Source: Pedobacter faecalis (GTDB lineage: Bacteria; Bacteroidota; Bacteroidia; Sphingobacteriales; Sphingobacteriaceae). From it: a stretch of DNA of 64,000 nt. The stretch spans positions 115,617 through 179,616 of the forward strand of contig NZ_JARXOW010000003.1 of the NCBI RefSeq assembly GCF_030182585.1, written 5' to 3'. The first letter of the stretch is position 1. Each line of letters opens with the position of its first letter. A program made the position numbers and the translations under genes. Below the pieces are notes generated by a model that was given only the letters and a program-made list of their open reading frames with translations, was not told the DNA's origin and made no database searches. Below, in pieces: positions 7,720-15,433 of the stretch.

Positions 7720-10149
7720 ATGGACAACAGAAGAGACTTTATTAAAAAAGCTTCCCTCCTTACCGGCGGACTCGGAATGGCGGGTATACTTCCTCCCGCC
7801 ATCCAAAAGGCACTCGCCATAAACCCTGCCGTCGGCAGCACCTATCTGGATGCGGAACACGTGGTGTTCCTGATGCAGGAGAACAGGTCGTTCGACCATA
7901 CTTTCGGGACGCTGAAAGGTGTAAGGGGCTTTAACAACCCACGCGCCATCCGTCTGTCAGACAACTATCCCGTCTGGCTGCAAAGCAATAAAAAAGGAGA
8001 AACGTATGCACCTTTCCGTCTCAATATAAAAGATACAAAAGCGACATGGATGAGTGCGCTTCCTCATTCCTGGAATGACCAGGTGGATGCCAGAAATAAC
8101 GGGATGCACGACGGCTGGCTGGACGCAAAGCGCTCCGGCAACAAGGAATATGCCGATATGCCGCTCACTATGGGTTACTACAACCGTGAGGATATCCCTT
8201 TTTATTATGCTTTGGCCGATGCTTTCACCGTCTGCGATCACAACTTCTGCTCCTCACTCACCGGCACAAGTCCAAACCGCTGCTTTTTCTGGTCGGGCAC
8301 CATCCGGGAAGAACAGAACGAAAGCGCCAGACCGCATATATCCAATGGCGACATAGACGGCGCCGAACGGGTATCCTGGAAAACATTCCCGGAACGATTA
8401 TCCGAACACGGGGTTGACTGGAAGGTTTACCAGAATGAACTCAGCGTGGGGGTAGGCTTTGATGGTGAAGAAGACGACTGGCTGGCGAATTTTACCGACA
8501 ATGACCTGGAGTTTTTTAAACAATATCATGTGCGCCGCCATCCTGAACACCTCGTTGCGCTCAGGAAAACGCAGTCCAAACTGGAGTTACAGTTGAGAGA
8601 CAAGCCTGACGAAAAACTGCAGAAAAAACTCAGCGAAACCATCGATGCAATCGCATTCCTGGAGAAAAACCCTTTAGAATCGCTTAACCCCGCACAGCAG
8701 GACCTGCACAGGCGGGCTTTTGTGACCAACCGAAACGACCCTGATTATCATAAACTGGAAACGATCAGCTATGAGGATAAAGGTGTAACCAGAACCGCAC
8801 AAATTCCCAAAGGTGATGTACTGCATCAATTCAGATCGGATGTCGACTCCGGCAACCTGCCCGCTGTTTCCTGGCTGGTTGCGCCATGCAACTTTTCTGA
8901 CCACCCCGGCGCGCCCTGGTATGGCGCCTGGTACCTGTCGGAAGTCATTGACATCCTCACCAAAAATCCAGAGGTCTGGAAGAAGACCATATTTGTCCTT
9001 ACCTACGATGAGAATGACGGCTACTTCGATCATATCCCGCCTTTTGTAGCTCCCAACCCCAAAGATCCTTCAAGCGGGAAAGTATCTGACTCACTCGATA
9101 TCCGCACAGAGTATGCCGCTAAAGGTCAAACCAGCCGCGAAAGTCCGGTCGGCCTCGGCTTCCGGGTACCGATGGTCGTGGTATCGCCATGGAGCCGGGG
9201 CGGATATGTCAATTCTGAGATCTTCGATCACACATCAAGTATACAGTTCCTGGAAAAGTTCTTACGGCACAAGACTGGAAAAGCCATACGCGAAGATAAC
9301 ATCAGTTCGTGGCGCCGGAGTGTTTGTGGCGACCTCAGCTCTGTATTCCGCCCCTATCATGGCGAAGCAGTTAAAGCGCCGGAAAGCCTGGAACGATTGC
9401 CTTTCATTGAGAGCATTCACAAAGCCCAGTTCGCCAGGCTGCCAGACGGCTTCAAAAAGCTGAGTCAGACAGAGATTGCCGAGATCGTGGGAAACCCTTC
9501 TGCAAGTTCGTTGCTGCCCAGACAGGAGCCAGGCATCAAGCCTGCCAGCGCTATACCTTACGAGCTTTACGCCGAGGCTGCACTGAGCGGCGACGGCACA
9601 GCCGTAGGCATCACATTCAGGGCGGGTAAGGATTTCTTTGGCGACAGGGCAAGCGCCGGTGCCTTCCATGTCTATGGCGCTGGCAGGCATTGGCCTTTTA
9701 CCGTGGCGGCCGGAGAAACGCTCTCCTATCAATGGCCGCTCAGTACATTCGCGGACGGAAAATACGACCTGCAGTTGTACGGTGTAAACGGATTTTACCG
9801 GAAGTACAAGGGAAGTGCTGATGATCCTGATCTGGATATCAGCCTGCATTATGAGCAGACAGGCCGAAAGCGCCCTACCGGAGGGATTGTGCTGCGCATG
9901 TCCCGCAAGAATACCAGCGAGGCACTAAGCCTGGATATTTCCGACGCTATGTATAACATCGCTAACCGTAAGGTAAGCATGAAAAAAGGCCAGAAAGAAT
10001 TGCTGCTTAGCTTCGATTTAAGCAAGGCGCACCACTGGTACGACATCAACGTAACGGTAGACCAACATCCCGGTTTTATCCGGCATTACGGAGGCCATGT
10101 GGAGCTGCTCAAGGATAGTTTTACTGACCCTTATATGGGCAAGGCTTAA
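7720..10149 (+). CDS. Phosphocholine-specific phospholipase C, Tat-exported
   Basis: The 809-residue enzyme belongs to the phosphoesterase family of non-zinc phospholipases C (PlcC/PlcN type) that cleave phosphatidylcholine or related lipids to diacylglycerol and a phosphorylated headgroup. It starts with a twin-arginine signal (RRDFIKKA at residues 4-11). Family motifs are FLMQENRSFDHTFG (about 50-63), FCSSLTGTSPNRCFFW, TYDENDGYFDHIPPF and GFRVPMVVVSPWSRGGYV, which carry the metal-binding acids, Thr nucleophile region and His residues. Two C-terminal repeats (about residues 610-800) correspond to the DUF756 beta domains. It lies 66 bp behind susD on the same strand. Length is typical. Headgroup specificity and whether the enzyme stays at the cell surface are unknown. 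Confidence 0.92.
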   Translation: MDNRRDFIKKASLLTGGLGMAGILPPAIQKALAINPAVGSTYLDAEHVVFLMQENRSFDHTFGTLKGVRGFNNPRAIRLSDNYPVWLQSNKKGETYAPFRLNIKDTKATWMSALPHSWNDQVDARNNGMHDGWLDAKRSGNKEYADMPLTMGYYNREDIPFYYALADAFTVCDHNFCSSLTGTSPNRCFFWSGTIREEQNESARPHISNGDIDGAERVSWKTFPERLSEHGVDWKVYQNELSVGVGFDGEEDDWLANFTDNDLEFFKQYHVRRHPEHLVALRKTQSKLELQLRDKPDEKLQKKLSETIDAIAFLEKNPLESLNPAQQDLHRRAFVTNRNDPDYHKLETISYEDKGVTRTAQIPKGDVLHQFRSDVDSGNLPAVSWLVAPCNFSDHPGAPWYGAWYLSEVIDILTKNPEVWKKTIFVLTYDENDGYFDHIPPFVAPNPKDPSSGKVSDSLDIRTEYAAKGQTSRESPVGLGFRVPMVVVSPWSRGGYVNSEIFDHTSSIQFLEKFLRHKTGKAIREDNISSWRRSVCGDLSSVFRPYHGEAVKAPESLERLPFIESIHKAQFARLPDGFKKLSQTEIAEIVGNPSASSLLPRQEPGIKPASAIPYELYAEAALSGDGTAVGITFRAGKDFFGDRASAGAFHVYGAGRHWPFTVAAGETLSYQWPLSTFADGKYDLQLYGVNGFYRKYKGSADDPDLDISLHYEQTGRKRPTGGIVLRMSRKNTSEALSLDISDAMYNIANRKVSMKKGQKELLLSFDLSKAHHWYDINVTVDQHPGFIRHYGGHVELLKDSFTDPYMGKA

Positions 10150-10189
10150 GTCATATAAGCGTAATAGCTTGCAAATAAAGTTTTTAAGT

Positions 10190-10247
10190 TAGAATTGTTT
10201 TCGTTATATTTGTATCAACAAGGTTACAGAAAACGAAAACAATTCTA
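10190..10247. repeat. 16-bp perfect inverted repeat spanning a promoter box
   Basis: Bases 10190-10205 (TAGAATTGTTTTCGTT) are the exact reverse complement of 10232-10247, with a 26-bp spacer. The left arm ends on the first base of a TATATTTG promoter box. If that promoter is used, one arm covers the -33/-7 spacer and the other lies just downstream of the start site. Confidence 0.7.
10205..10212 (+). promoter_or_regulatory. TAnnTTTG promoter box before the YkuD_2 transpeptidase
   Basis: TATATTTG matches the -7 consensus, with a T-rich TTTTT about 20 bases upstream as a weak -33. The predicted start near 10219 leaves a leader of about 90 nt that contains the right arm of the inverted repeat and the second palindrome. 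Confidence 0.5.
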
Positions 10248-10262
10248 TTCGTACATACGAAT
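10247..10262. repeat. Short palindrome in the leader of the YkuD_2 gene
   Basis: ATTCGTA (10247-10253) and TACGAAT (10256-10262) form a 7-bp inverted repeat with a 2-nt spacer, abutting the larger 16-bp inverted repeat. Together they make the leader unusually rich in dyad symmetry. Confidence 0.45.
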
Positions 10263-10308
10263 GCGAATTATTTAACGTATAATATCACAAGCTAACGCTT
10301 TTAACCAA

Positions 10309-11169
10309 ATGAGTATGAGAAGAGAGATTTTAGGAGGAGCAGGATTATTGGTTACAACCATCGCTTTAACGTTTATCAGCTGGACAGCCAGTCCCGAAAA
10401 AGCAGCTTCCGCAGGCATTGACACCTCAGGTACCACCCTTAATGTACAGACAGCAGGTAAAGACACTGTTTCCGGGAACCTGATGGAAACAGAAACTTCA
10501 AGGTATCAAACCTATCTAAAGCGCGTATACGACCTTGCGCATCTTGCCGAGGCTGGTTTAAGTCTTCCGGTATTCGAGAAAGCCGTTACAGGCTTTTACA
10601 ACCTTAAAAATTCAGGGAAGCTGAGCAAGGACAAATCCGTCCTTACCATTGCTGACTTTGACATGAGCAGTACAAAGAAACGTTTGTGGATCGTCGACCT
10701 GGACAAAGGGTCACTTCTGCTGAATACCTGGGTTGCGCACGGACAAGGAAGCGGAAACGATAAAGCTAATGCCTTTTCAAACAGGAGCAACTCGCACCAG
10801 AGCAGTTTAGGTTTTTATGTTACCGGCGAGATTTATCGCGGACAGCACGGCCGTTCCTTACGTTTGGATGGTATGGATGCAGGCTTTAACTCCAATGCCC
10901 GCAGCAGGGCCATCGTTGTACACGGCGCCGACTATGTGAGTCAGGGTACCATAAACGCGCTGGGCCGTTTGGGCCGAAGCCATGGATGTCCGGCAGTGGC
11001 ACCTGAACTGACAAACAAAGTGATTGACGCCATTGAAGGGAAAACCGTTTTGTTTATCAATTCAAGTGAACAGAACTACCAGTCTAAGTATCTTGATACC
11101 CAGGCTGCAGCTCTTTTCGCCAGTGCGCAGAACCTTTCGTCCGAGGTATCCGCAGCGAGCCTGGACTAA
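10309..11169 (+). CDS. Murein L,D-transpeptidase catalytic domain protein (YkuD_2 type)
   Basis: This 286-residue protein belongs to the YkuD_2 branch of L,D-transpeptidases, which work on peptidoglycan stem peptides in the periplasm. The N-terminal segment (about residues 4-22, ILGGAGLLVTTIALTFISW) acts as an uncleaved anchor or signal. The catalytic domain (about 110-260) has LWIVDLDKGSLLLNTWVAHGQGSG, then IVVHGADYV and the active-site motif SHGCPAV with the nucleophilic cysteine. The family normally carries these motifs in this order. It is monocistronic and faces the second transpeptidase gene, sharing the bases CTAA at the two stop codons. Regulation may involve the inverted repeat upstream. 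Confidence 0.88.
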   Translation: MSMRREILGGAGLLVTTIALTFISWTASPEKAASAGIDTSGTTLNVQTAGKDTVSGNLMETETSRYQTYLKRVYDLAHLAEAGLSLPVFEKAVTGFYNLKNSGKLSKDKSVLTIADFDMSSTKKRLWIVDLDKGSLLLNTWVAHGQGSGNDKANAFSNRSNSHQSSLGFYVTGEIYRGQHGRSLRLDGMDAGFNSNARSRAIVVHGADYVSQGTINALGRLGRSHGCPAVAPELTNKVIDAIEGKTVLFINSSEQNYQSKYLDTQAAALFASAQNLSSEVSAASLD

Positions 11170-12698
11170 GCCTTACGCTTTTCCTGCATCTTGCTGAGGT
11201 ACGAATAGAGCACCACATCCAAGCCGTACACATCCTTACGGAACTGAACCTTGCCGCCTTCATCGGCCCAGGCTGTTTTGTAGGTCAGGTGTACAGGGAC
11301 TTTTTCCGGCAGTGCAATATCTTTGGCTTCGGGGTTACCCTCATTCTGCATCTCTCTGGCGATGGTTTCATATTTAGCGCCATTGCCGAAAAGTGCCTTA
11401 GCAAGTTCCAATGGTTTTTCTACACGAACGCAACCATGGCTCACCGCACGGTTGGCCAGACTAAAAGCTGCCTTAGCCGGTGTATCGTGCAGGTACACCG
11501 AACTGCCGTTCTTGAACAGAAACTTGATTTTACCTAAAGCGTTTGCATCGCCTGGTCGTTGTTTGAAGCTATATTTAGCACCCGCCTCGGGGTCGTTCCA
11601 GTCAATTAACTCAGGATCCTCGATACGCTGACCGTTTTCATAGACGTCAATACCTTGGTTAGCAAGGTAATAAGGATCAGCCGCAGCATGCTTGGAAATT
11701 TCATTGGTGGCAATACTTTTAGGTATGTTCCATACCGGGTTTACCTGTACACTGTGTATCAAACTGGCCAATTGCGGCGTCTCGCGACTAAACGGCCGGT
11801 CTTTCTTCAAATCGTTTTCATCATACTCCCGCAATTGCGTGGGGTCAACTTCACGGCCCTCCCCTACGCAAACCTTCATGTTCAAAACAGACTTTCCGTT
11901 TTCCAGCACATCGAGCCTGAAATCAGGGATATTTACCACCACCATCTTTTTAGCATCCTCACGGTTCTTCCAGCGTAAGCGCTCCAGGTTGACCTGCAAA
12001 ATACGCTTCGTTTCCTCGGCTGTCATGCCCGGCGCAGTAACCCCGCTCACCAATGCCTTTTGCAAGGTCTGATAGCCTTCATCCTTAGGCTGTATGCTGT
12101 CGAGAAAAGTTTTCAGATCATCTATCTTCCACACCCGGCTCATGGACGCGCTGTCGGGCCGCTTGGTTTCGGTAAAGTAACGTGCGTAAATGCGACGTGG
12201 ACTAATAATTCCGTATTGCAAGGCGTTGCTATAGTCGATCAGGGAGTTTGCCGTAGCAAGTTCCAGTTCGGCAATGGTACGGTAGGCCTCGTCGACGGAC
12301 TTAATGGCTTTTTTATCGTAAACTTTGTTCACCAAGCTGCTGATATGCGCCGCATCGAACATTTCCGGGGCAAGACCATGCTCTTCGGCTTTGCCCAGCC
12401 TTTCCGCGAATGCCTTAACGTTCTCCTCGGGCATGTGCTTCATCATCAGCACCGGATCATAATCGTTCGTCTCATAAAACGCGCTGATCAGCTTTGGATT
12501 GCGGAGACTGCCTCGTTTCTCTTCTAGCGTTTGCTTGAAGACCTGAGCGAAGGTTTCCGCTTCAACCTTTTTAAAAATCCTGTTTTTCGTTTCATCAAAG
12601 AAAACCTTTCCGATGTCTGACCGGCTCTTTTTACAGGCCTGCAGTGCGAACAGCATAAATAGCGCAAAAATAGCAGCTGTTGTTTTGTATCTTCTCAT
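11166..12698 (-). CDS. L,D-transpeptidase lipoprotein (YcbB/LdtD-like)
   Basis: The 510-residue protein is a long L,D-transpeptidase that makes 3-3 cross-links in peptidoglycan. A lipoprotein signal ends with lipobox LQAC at residues 19-22 when the ATG at 12698 is used; the frame extends six residues further to 12716, which weakens the signal. The middle contains helical segments typical of YcbB scaffold domains, and the C-terminal YkuD domain has VWNIPKSIA, YLHDTPAKAAFS, and the catalytic SHGCVRVEKP. The capping region inside the YkuD domain (roughly NGQRIEDPELIDWNDP) is also as in YcbB. It is convergent with the YkuD_2 gene and overlaps it by 4 nt. Confidence 0.92.
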   Translation of the reverse strand: MRRYKTTAAIFALFMLFALQACKKSRSDIGKVFFDETKNRIFKKVEAETFAQVFKQTLEEKRGSLRNPKLISAFYETNDYDPVLMMKHMPEENVKAFAERLGKAEEHGLAPEMFDAAHISSLVNKVYDKKAIKSVDEAYRTIAELELATANSLIDYSNALQYGIISPRRIYARYFTETKRPDSASMSRVWKIDDLKTFLDSIQPKDEGYQTLQKALVSGVTAPGMTAEETKRILQVNLERLRWKNREDAKKMVVVNIPDFRLDVLENGKSVLNMKVCVGEGREVDPTQLREYDENDLKKDRPFSRETPQLASLIHSVQVNPVWNIPKSIATNEISKHAAADPYYLANQGIDVYENGQRIEDPELIDWNDPEAGAKYSFKQRPGDANALGKIKFLFKNGSSVYLHDTPAKAAFSLANRAVSHGCVRVEKPLELAKALFGNGAKYETIAREMQNEGNPEAKDIALPEKVPVHLTYKTAWADEGGKVQFRKDVYGLDVVLYSYLSKMQEKRKA

Positions 12699-12779
12699 AT
12701 TGTTTAAATATCCCATAGCATACCTTAAATAAAAAAGATGATGTTTTTGTTTGACCGGGATTGCAAAACAGTCTGACCT

Positions 12780-12903
12780 AAGTGGCCACTTGGAAGCATG
12801 TGAGTCCGCAGTGAGTCCGGGGTGAGTCCGCCTTTTCCCAGAAAAAAGGCGGACTCATGGCAGTGTCATAGTGGTAGCAAGTCGCTCTCACCTGCTTCCA
12901 GGT
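12780..12903. repeat. Nested repeat/hairpin element
   Basis: This gap of about 200 bp between the transpeptidase and a tiny gene holds unusual structure. GTGAGTCCG occurs three times with an 11-bp period (12800-12808, 12811-12819, 12822-12830). The last copy starts a perfect 14-bp stem, 12823-12836 against 12844-12857, with a 7-nt loop. An outer pair, 12791-12804 against 12887-12900, matches at 13 of 14 positions. AAGTGGCCACTT at 12780-12791 is itself a perfect palindrome. It could be a structured RNA, a REP-like element, or a complex operator; no coding frame explains it. Confidence 0.6.
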
Positions 12904-12919
12904 ATGGCAATGGTCCGTA

Positions 12920-13102
12920 TTATATTTTAATGGTGATTGTCCTCCCGGTAACGAGATGAAACTGGTAAGTTTTGTGCAGACCGTCATCGCCTACCACGAT
13001 TTCTTCAACCAGGCCGGTTTTGCTGAAGGTATCTGTAACCAGATCCCCCTTTTTAACCTCATCCAGCACACTGGCCGGGGTATCTTGATTCAATCTTATC
13101 AT
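12920..13102 (-). CDS. Small hypothetical protein, 60 residues
   Basis: I do not recognise a family. The ATG at 13102 gives MIRLNQDTPASVLDEVKKGD and a compact sequence alternating charged and beta-prone residues, with a strongly beta-like end (YQFHLVTGRTITIKI). It is soluble, without a signal or membrane segment. The frame continues upstream to 13237, but that part would overlap the next small gene and is rich in H, R and Y, unlike real protein. It is 26 bp downstream of the 51-residue membrane protein on the same strand and probably shares its transcript with the Nei-like gene. Confidence 0.5.
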   Translation of the reverse strand: MIRLNQDTPASVLDEVKKGDLVTDTFSKTGLVEEIVVGDDGLHKTYQFHLVTGRTITIKI

Positions 13103-13128
13103 ACCGTGAAGATAAGCAAAGTATCGTA

Positions 13129-13284
13129 TTACTGGACGAGGGTATCCGGATCTACGATGCGATCTGATGTTTCCGTATTGTCGCGGTTTAAAAAGAAAAA
13201 GAGCAAGGCGCCGATGATGAAAATAATAATCACCCAAAGCCAGAAATTACTTTTTCTTTTGGGTTGTACACTTAAATCTGCCAT
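13129..13284 (-). CDS. Small single-pass membrane protein, 51 residues
   Basis: A short gene starting at ATG 13284 and stopping with TAA at 13129-13131. The protein begins MADLSVQPKRKSNFW, then has one strong transmembrane segment (about residues 14-32, rich in W, I, F, G and L), and ends with a short acidic tail (RDNTETSDRIVDPDTLVQ). Basic residues before the segment and acidic ones after it predict an inside-to-outside orientation. It resembles the many tiny membrane proteins of Sphingobacteriaceae with no assigned role. It lies between the Nei-like gene and the 60-residue gene on the same strand. Confidence 0.6.
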   Translation of the reverse strand: MADLSVQPKRKSNFWLWVIIIFIIGALLFFFLNRDNTETSDRIVDPDTLVQ

Positions 13285-13341
13285 ATGATGTGTTCTTGAT
13301 GGTATAACTTCTGGAAATACGGAATTGTTTGCCCGGGACGC

Positions 13342-14079
13342 TCAGATATACAATTGCTGGCAGTTGGTACAGAAAAAGCTGCGCCGCCGGGTCTTACCAA
13401 GATATTCCTTATGCAGCGGAAGCTTACACCGCTTGCAGCTGCGCCTGGTATGGGCAAGCCAGTGTTTTTTTAAGGTATATTCTTTCTTCCAGCGAAGAAA
13501 ATCGAAACTGTAGACCCGGGTTTGGGCCACCATTTCTGCGAGTCTATCGCCCGGTATAGCCCCCATCGTACTAAGCGGATGAATCCCTGTGCGGTACAGG
13601 ACTTCGTTCTTGATGATGTTTCCCGATCCAGAAAAGATCTGCTGGTCGAGCAAGGCATCGCAGGCCAGCAGCGAAGGCCGGGCTTTGAGCTTTTCGAGTG
13701 CTGCGCCTTCGTCCCAGGCGGGCGACATTACGTCGGCCGACCAATCATAAACTTCGTTCAGATCGCCTTCTATGATGGCCAGTGAGCAGGCGTAGAAATT
13801 GATCTCTGCCTGTTCAAACTGGAGCGACAAACGCGCCGGCGTGTCTTTACGCTCGTTGATGCGATAGGTACCGAAAAGCATAAAGTGAACACGTAAGCTG
13901 AAGTCGCCGAAACAAACCAGAAAATGCTTGCCCCAACTGGCAAAGGCCCTCAAAGTTTGCCCCACCATGCGTTCTTTATCGATACTGGTGTTCCCGCTCA
14001 CAGCAATAACCTTGGTTCCGTCCAGGTGGAGTTCCTGAACCAGTTCTTTCAAAATGACGATGGAGGGTCCCTCTGGCAT
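13342..14079 (-). CDS. Fpg/Nei-family DNA glycosylase (endonuclease VIII-like)
   Basis: The 245-residue protein is a base-excision repair glycosylase/AP lyase of the Fpg/Nei family. It begins MPEGPSIVILKE: Pro2 is the catalytic nucleophile and Glu3 the second catalytic residue, and PEGP rather than PELP points to the Nei (endonuclease VIII) branch. GSGNIIKNEVLYRTGIHPLS corresponds to the helix-two-turn-helix DNA-binding region, and the C-terminal zinc finger is formed by CKRC and CTNC, 16 residues apart. Length is a little under the usual 260-270. Two tiny genes follow on the same strand. Confidence 0.88.
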   Translation of the reverse strand: MPEGPSIVILKELVQELHLDGTKVIAVSGNTSIDKERMVGQTLRAFASWGKHFLVCFGDFSLRVHFMLFGTYRINERKDTPARLSLQFEQAEINFYACSLAIIEGDLNEVYDWSADVMSPAWDEGAALEKLKARPSLLACDALLDQQIFSGSGNIIKNEVLYRTGIHPLSTMGAIPGDRLAEMVAQTRVYSFDFLRWKKEYTLKKHWLAHTRRSCKRCKLPLHKEYLGKTRRRSFFCTNCQQLYI

Positions 14080-14133
14080 ACGGTTTAAATAAGCAATATA
14101 GAAACCGCGCTGGGAAGCTTTTGTTTTAGGGTG

Positions 14134-15354
14134 CTATTTGAAACGTATGGCTTTTAGCGGACTGATTCTGCTTACCAGCATAGAAGGTACGATAAGCACG
14201 AGCAGGCAGATGAGGGCGGTGGCCAGATTTAATATCACCACATCGAGGAGTTCTATCTGCATAGGTACATACGCAAGATAATACGAGGACTGATCGAGCT
14301 TAAATATATGAGTATGGTATTGGAGGAAACCGATGCCCAGACCGAGTATGTTACCAAGAACCAGTCCGATGCCCACCAGGTATAGCGCATTGTACAGGAA
14401 GATCTTCATCAGGCTGAAATTGCTCATGCCGAATGACTTTAACATACCGATCATATTGGTACGCTCCAGGATAATAATGAGCAAAGCGGTGATCATGTTG
14501 ATTACCCCCACGATCATCATTAAAGCCAGAACAATGCCGGTATTTACGTCGAGCAGCGATAGCCAGGTAAATATAGCCGGAAAGTACTCCTGTACGGACT
14601 CGGATCGCAGTTTTACGTCCAGGTTTTGATAAATGGTGGCCGCGCTCTCCTGAAGTTTGCTGAAGTCTTTGAGCCGCACCTCAATGCCGCCTACCTGGTC
14701 GGGGCTCCAGTTGTTTAGCCTGCGGATCAGATTCAGATCGCCCAGCACAAAGTTCTTGTCGATCTCCTCTACGCCAATGTTGTATATGCCTACCACGGTA
14801 AAGGGTCGCCTGCGGGGCGGGTCCTGAACAAAATGCATGATAAAGTCATCCCCGGTTTTTAGCTTGAGCCTGTTGGCCGTAAACTGGGAGATCATAATTT
14901 GCCTGATGGCCTTCACACTGTCTGAAAAGTCGATCGTAGTACCGCTAACCAGATGCTTTTTGATATAGTTCCAGTTAAAGCTTTTATCGATGCCCTTGAA
15001 ATTTATACCCTCTATCTCATCATTGGCCGTAATAATTCCGGGTTTTGTGGCGTATGACTGGAAATAATCAACGTTAGGGTCGTTTTTGAGACTTGTTATG
15101 GTATGCGGCGAAGGTGCAAACGGACTTAACTCAAAAGAGTTGTTGAGATCGAATTTGAATATGCGGACGTCGCCAGTGTATCCGCGTACCTTTTCCTTGA
15201 TCTCCCCCTTGAACCCTTTGATAATGGCGATCGCAAGCATCATCACGGCCAGACTGAGCATTACACCGGCTATAGCAATCCGCACGATCAGCACCGAGAA
15301 CGTTCGCTCTGATTTAATCGATACCCGACTGGCTATGAAATATTCTGTGTTCAA
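14134..15354 (-). CDS. FtsX/LolE-type ABC transporter permease
   Basis: The 406-residue protein has the MacB/LolCE/FtsX permease plan: one N-terminal membrane helix (about 25-48, GVMLSLAVMMLAIAIIKGF), a long periplasmic domain (about 50-270), and three C-terminal helices (IVLALMMIVGVINMITALLII, LYLVGIGLVLGNILGLGIG, VVILNLATALICLLVLIVPSML) with the FSLMKIFLYN coupling loop between them. Members of this group extract lipoproteins or other substrates from the inner membrane together with an ATPase, which is not encoded nearby. The first codon is TTG: an in-frame stop lies two codons upstream and no ATG occurs before residue 32, while the residues from TTG (NTEYFIASR) match the family start. Confidence 0.85.
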   Translation of the reverse strand: MNTEYFIASRVSIKSERTFSVLIVRIAIAGVMLSLAVMMLAIAIIKGFKGEIKEKVRGYTGDVRIFKFDLNNSFELSPFAPSPHTITSLKNDPNVDYFQSYATKPGIITANDEIEGINFKGIDKSFNWNYIKKHLVSGTTIDFSDSVKAIRQIMISQFTANRLKLKTGDDFIMHFVQDPPRRRPFTVVGIYNIGVEEIDKNFVLGDLNLIRRLNNWSPDQVGGIEVRLKDFSKLQESAATIYQNLDVKLRSESVQEYFPAIFTWLSLLDVNTGIVLALMMIVGVINMITALLIIILERTNMIGMLKSFGMSNFSLMKIFLYNALYLVGIGLVLGNILGLGIGFLQYHTHIFKLDQSSYYLAYVPMQIELLDVVILNLATALICLLVLIVPSMLVSRISPLKAIRFK

Positions 15355-15433
15355 CCTTTACCCATTTATTGTAACTTAGCAAAAGTGCTTAAATGATTTG
15401 ATTTAACATATTTAAAATAAAAAAGGTTCAGTG

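Noticed and set aside
10190..10247. The inverted repeat as an invertible (phase-variable) promoter
   Set aside because: The invertible part would be only about 26 bp, much shorter than known invertible promoters, and no recombinase gene is nearby. An operator or RNA structure is more likely.
12800..12830. GTGAGTCCG repeats as a CRISPR or tandem array
   Set aside because: Only three copies of 9 bp with 2-bp spacers; no cas genes. Treated as part of the hairpin element.
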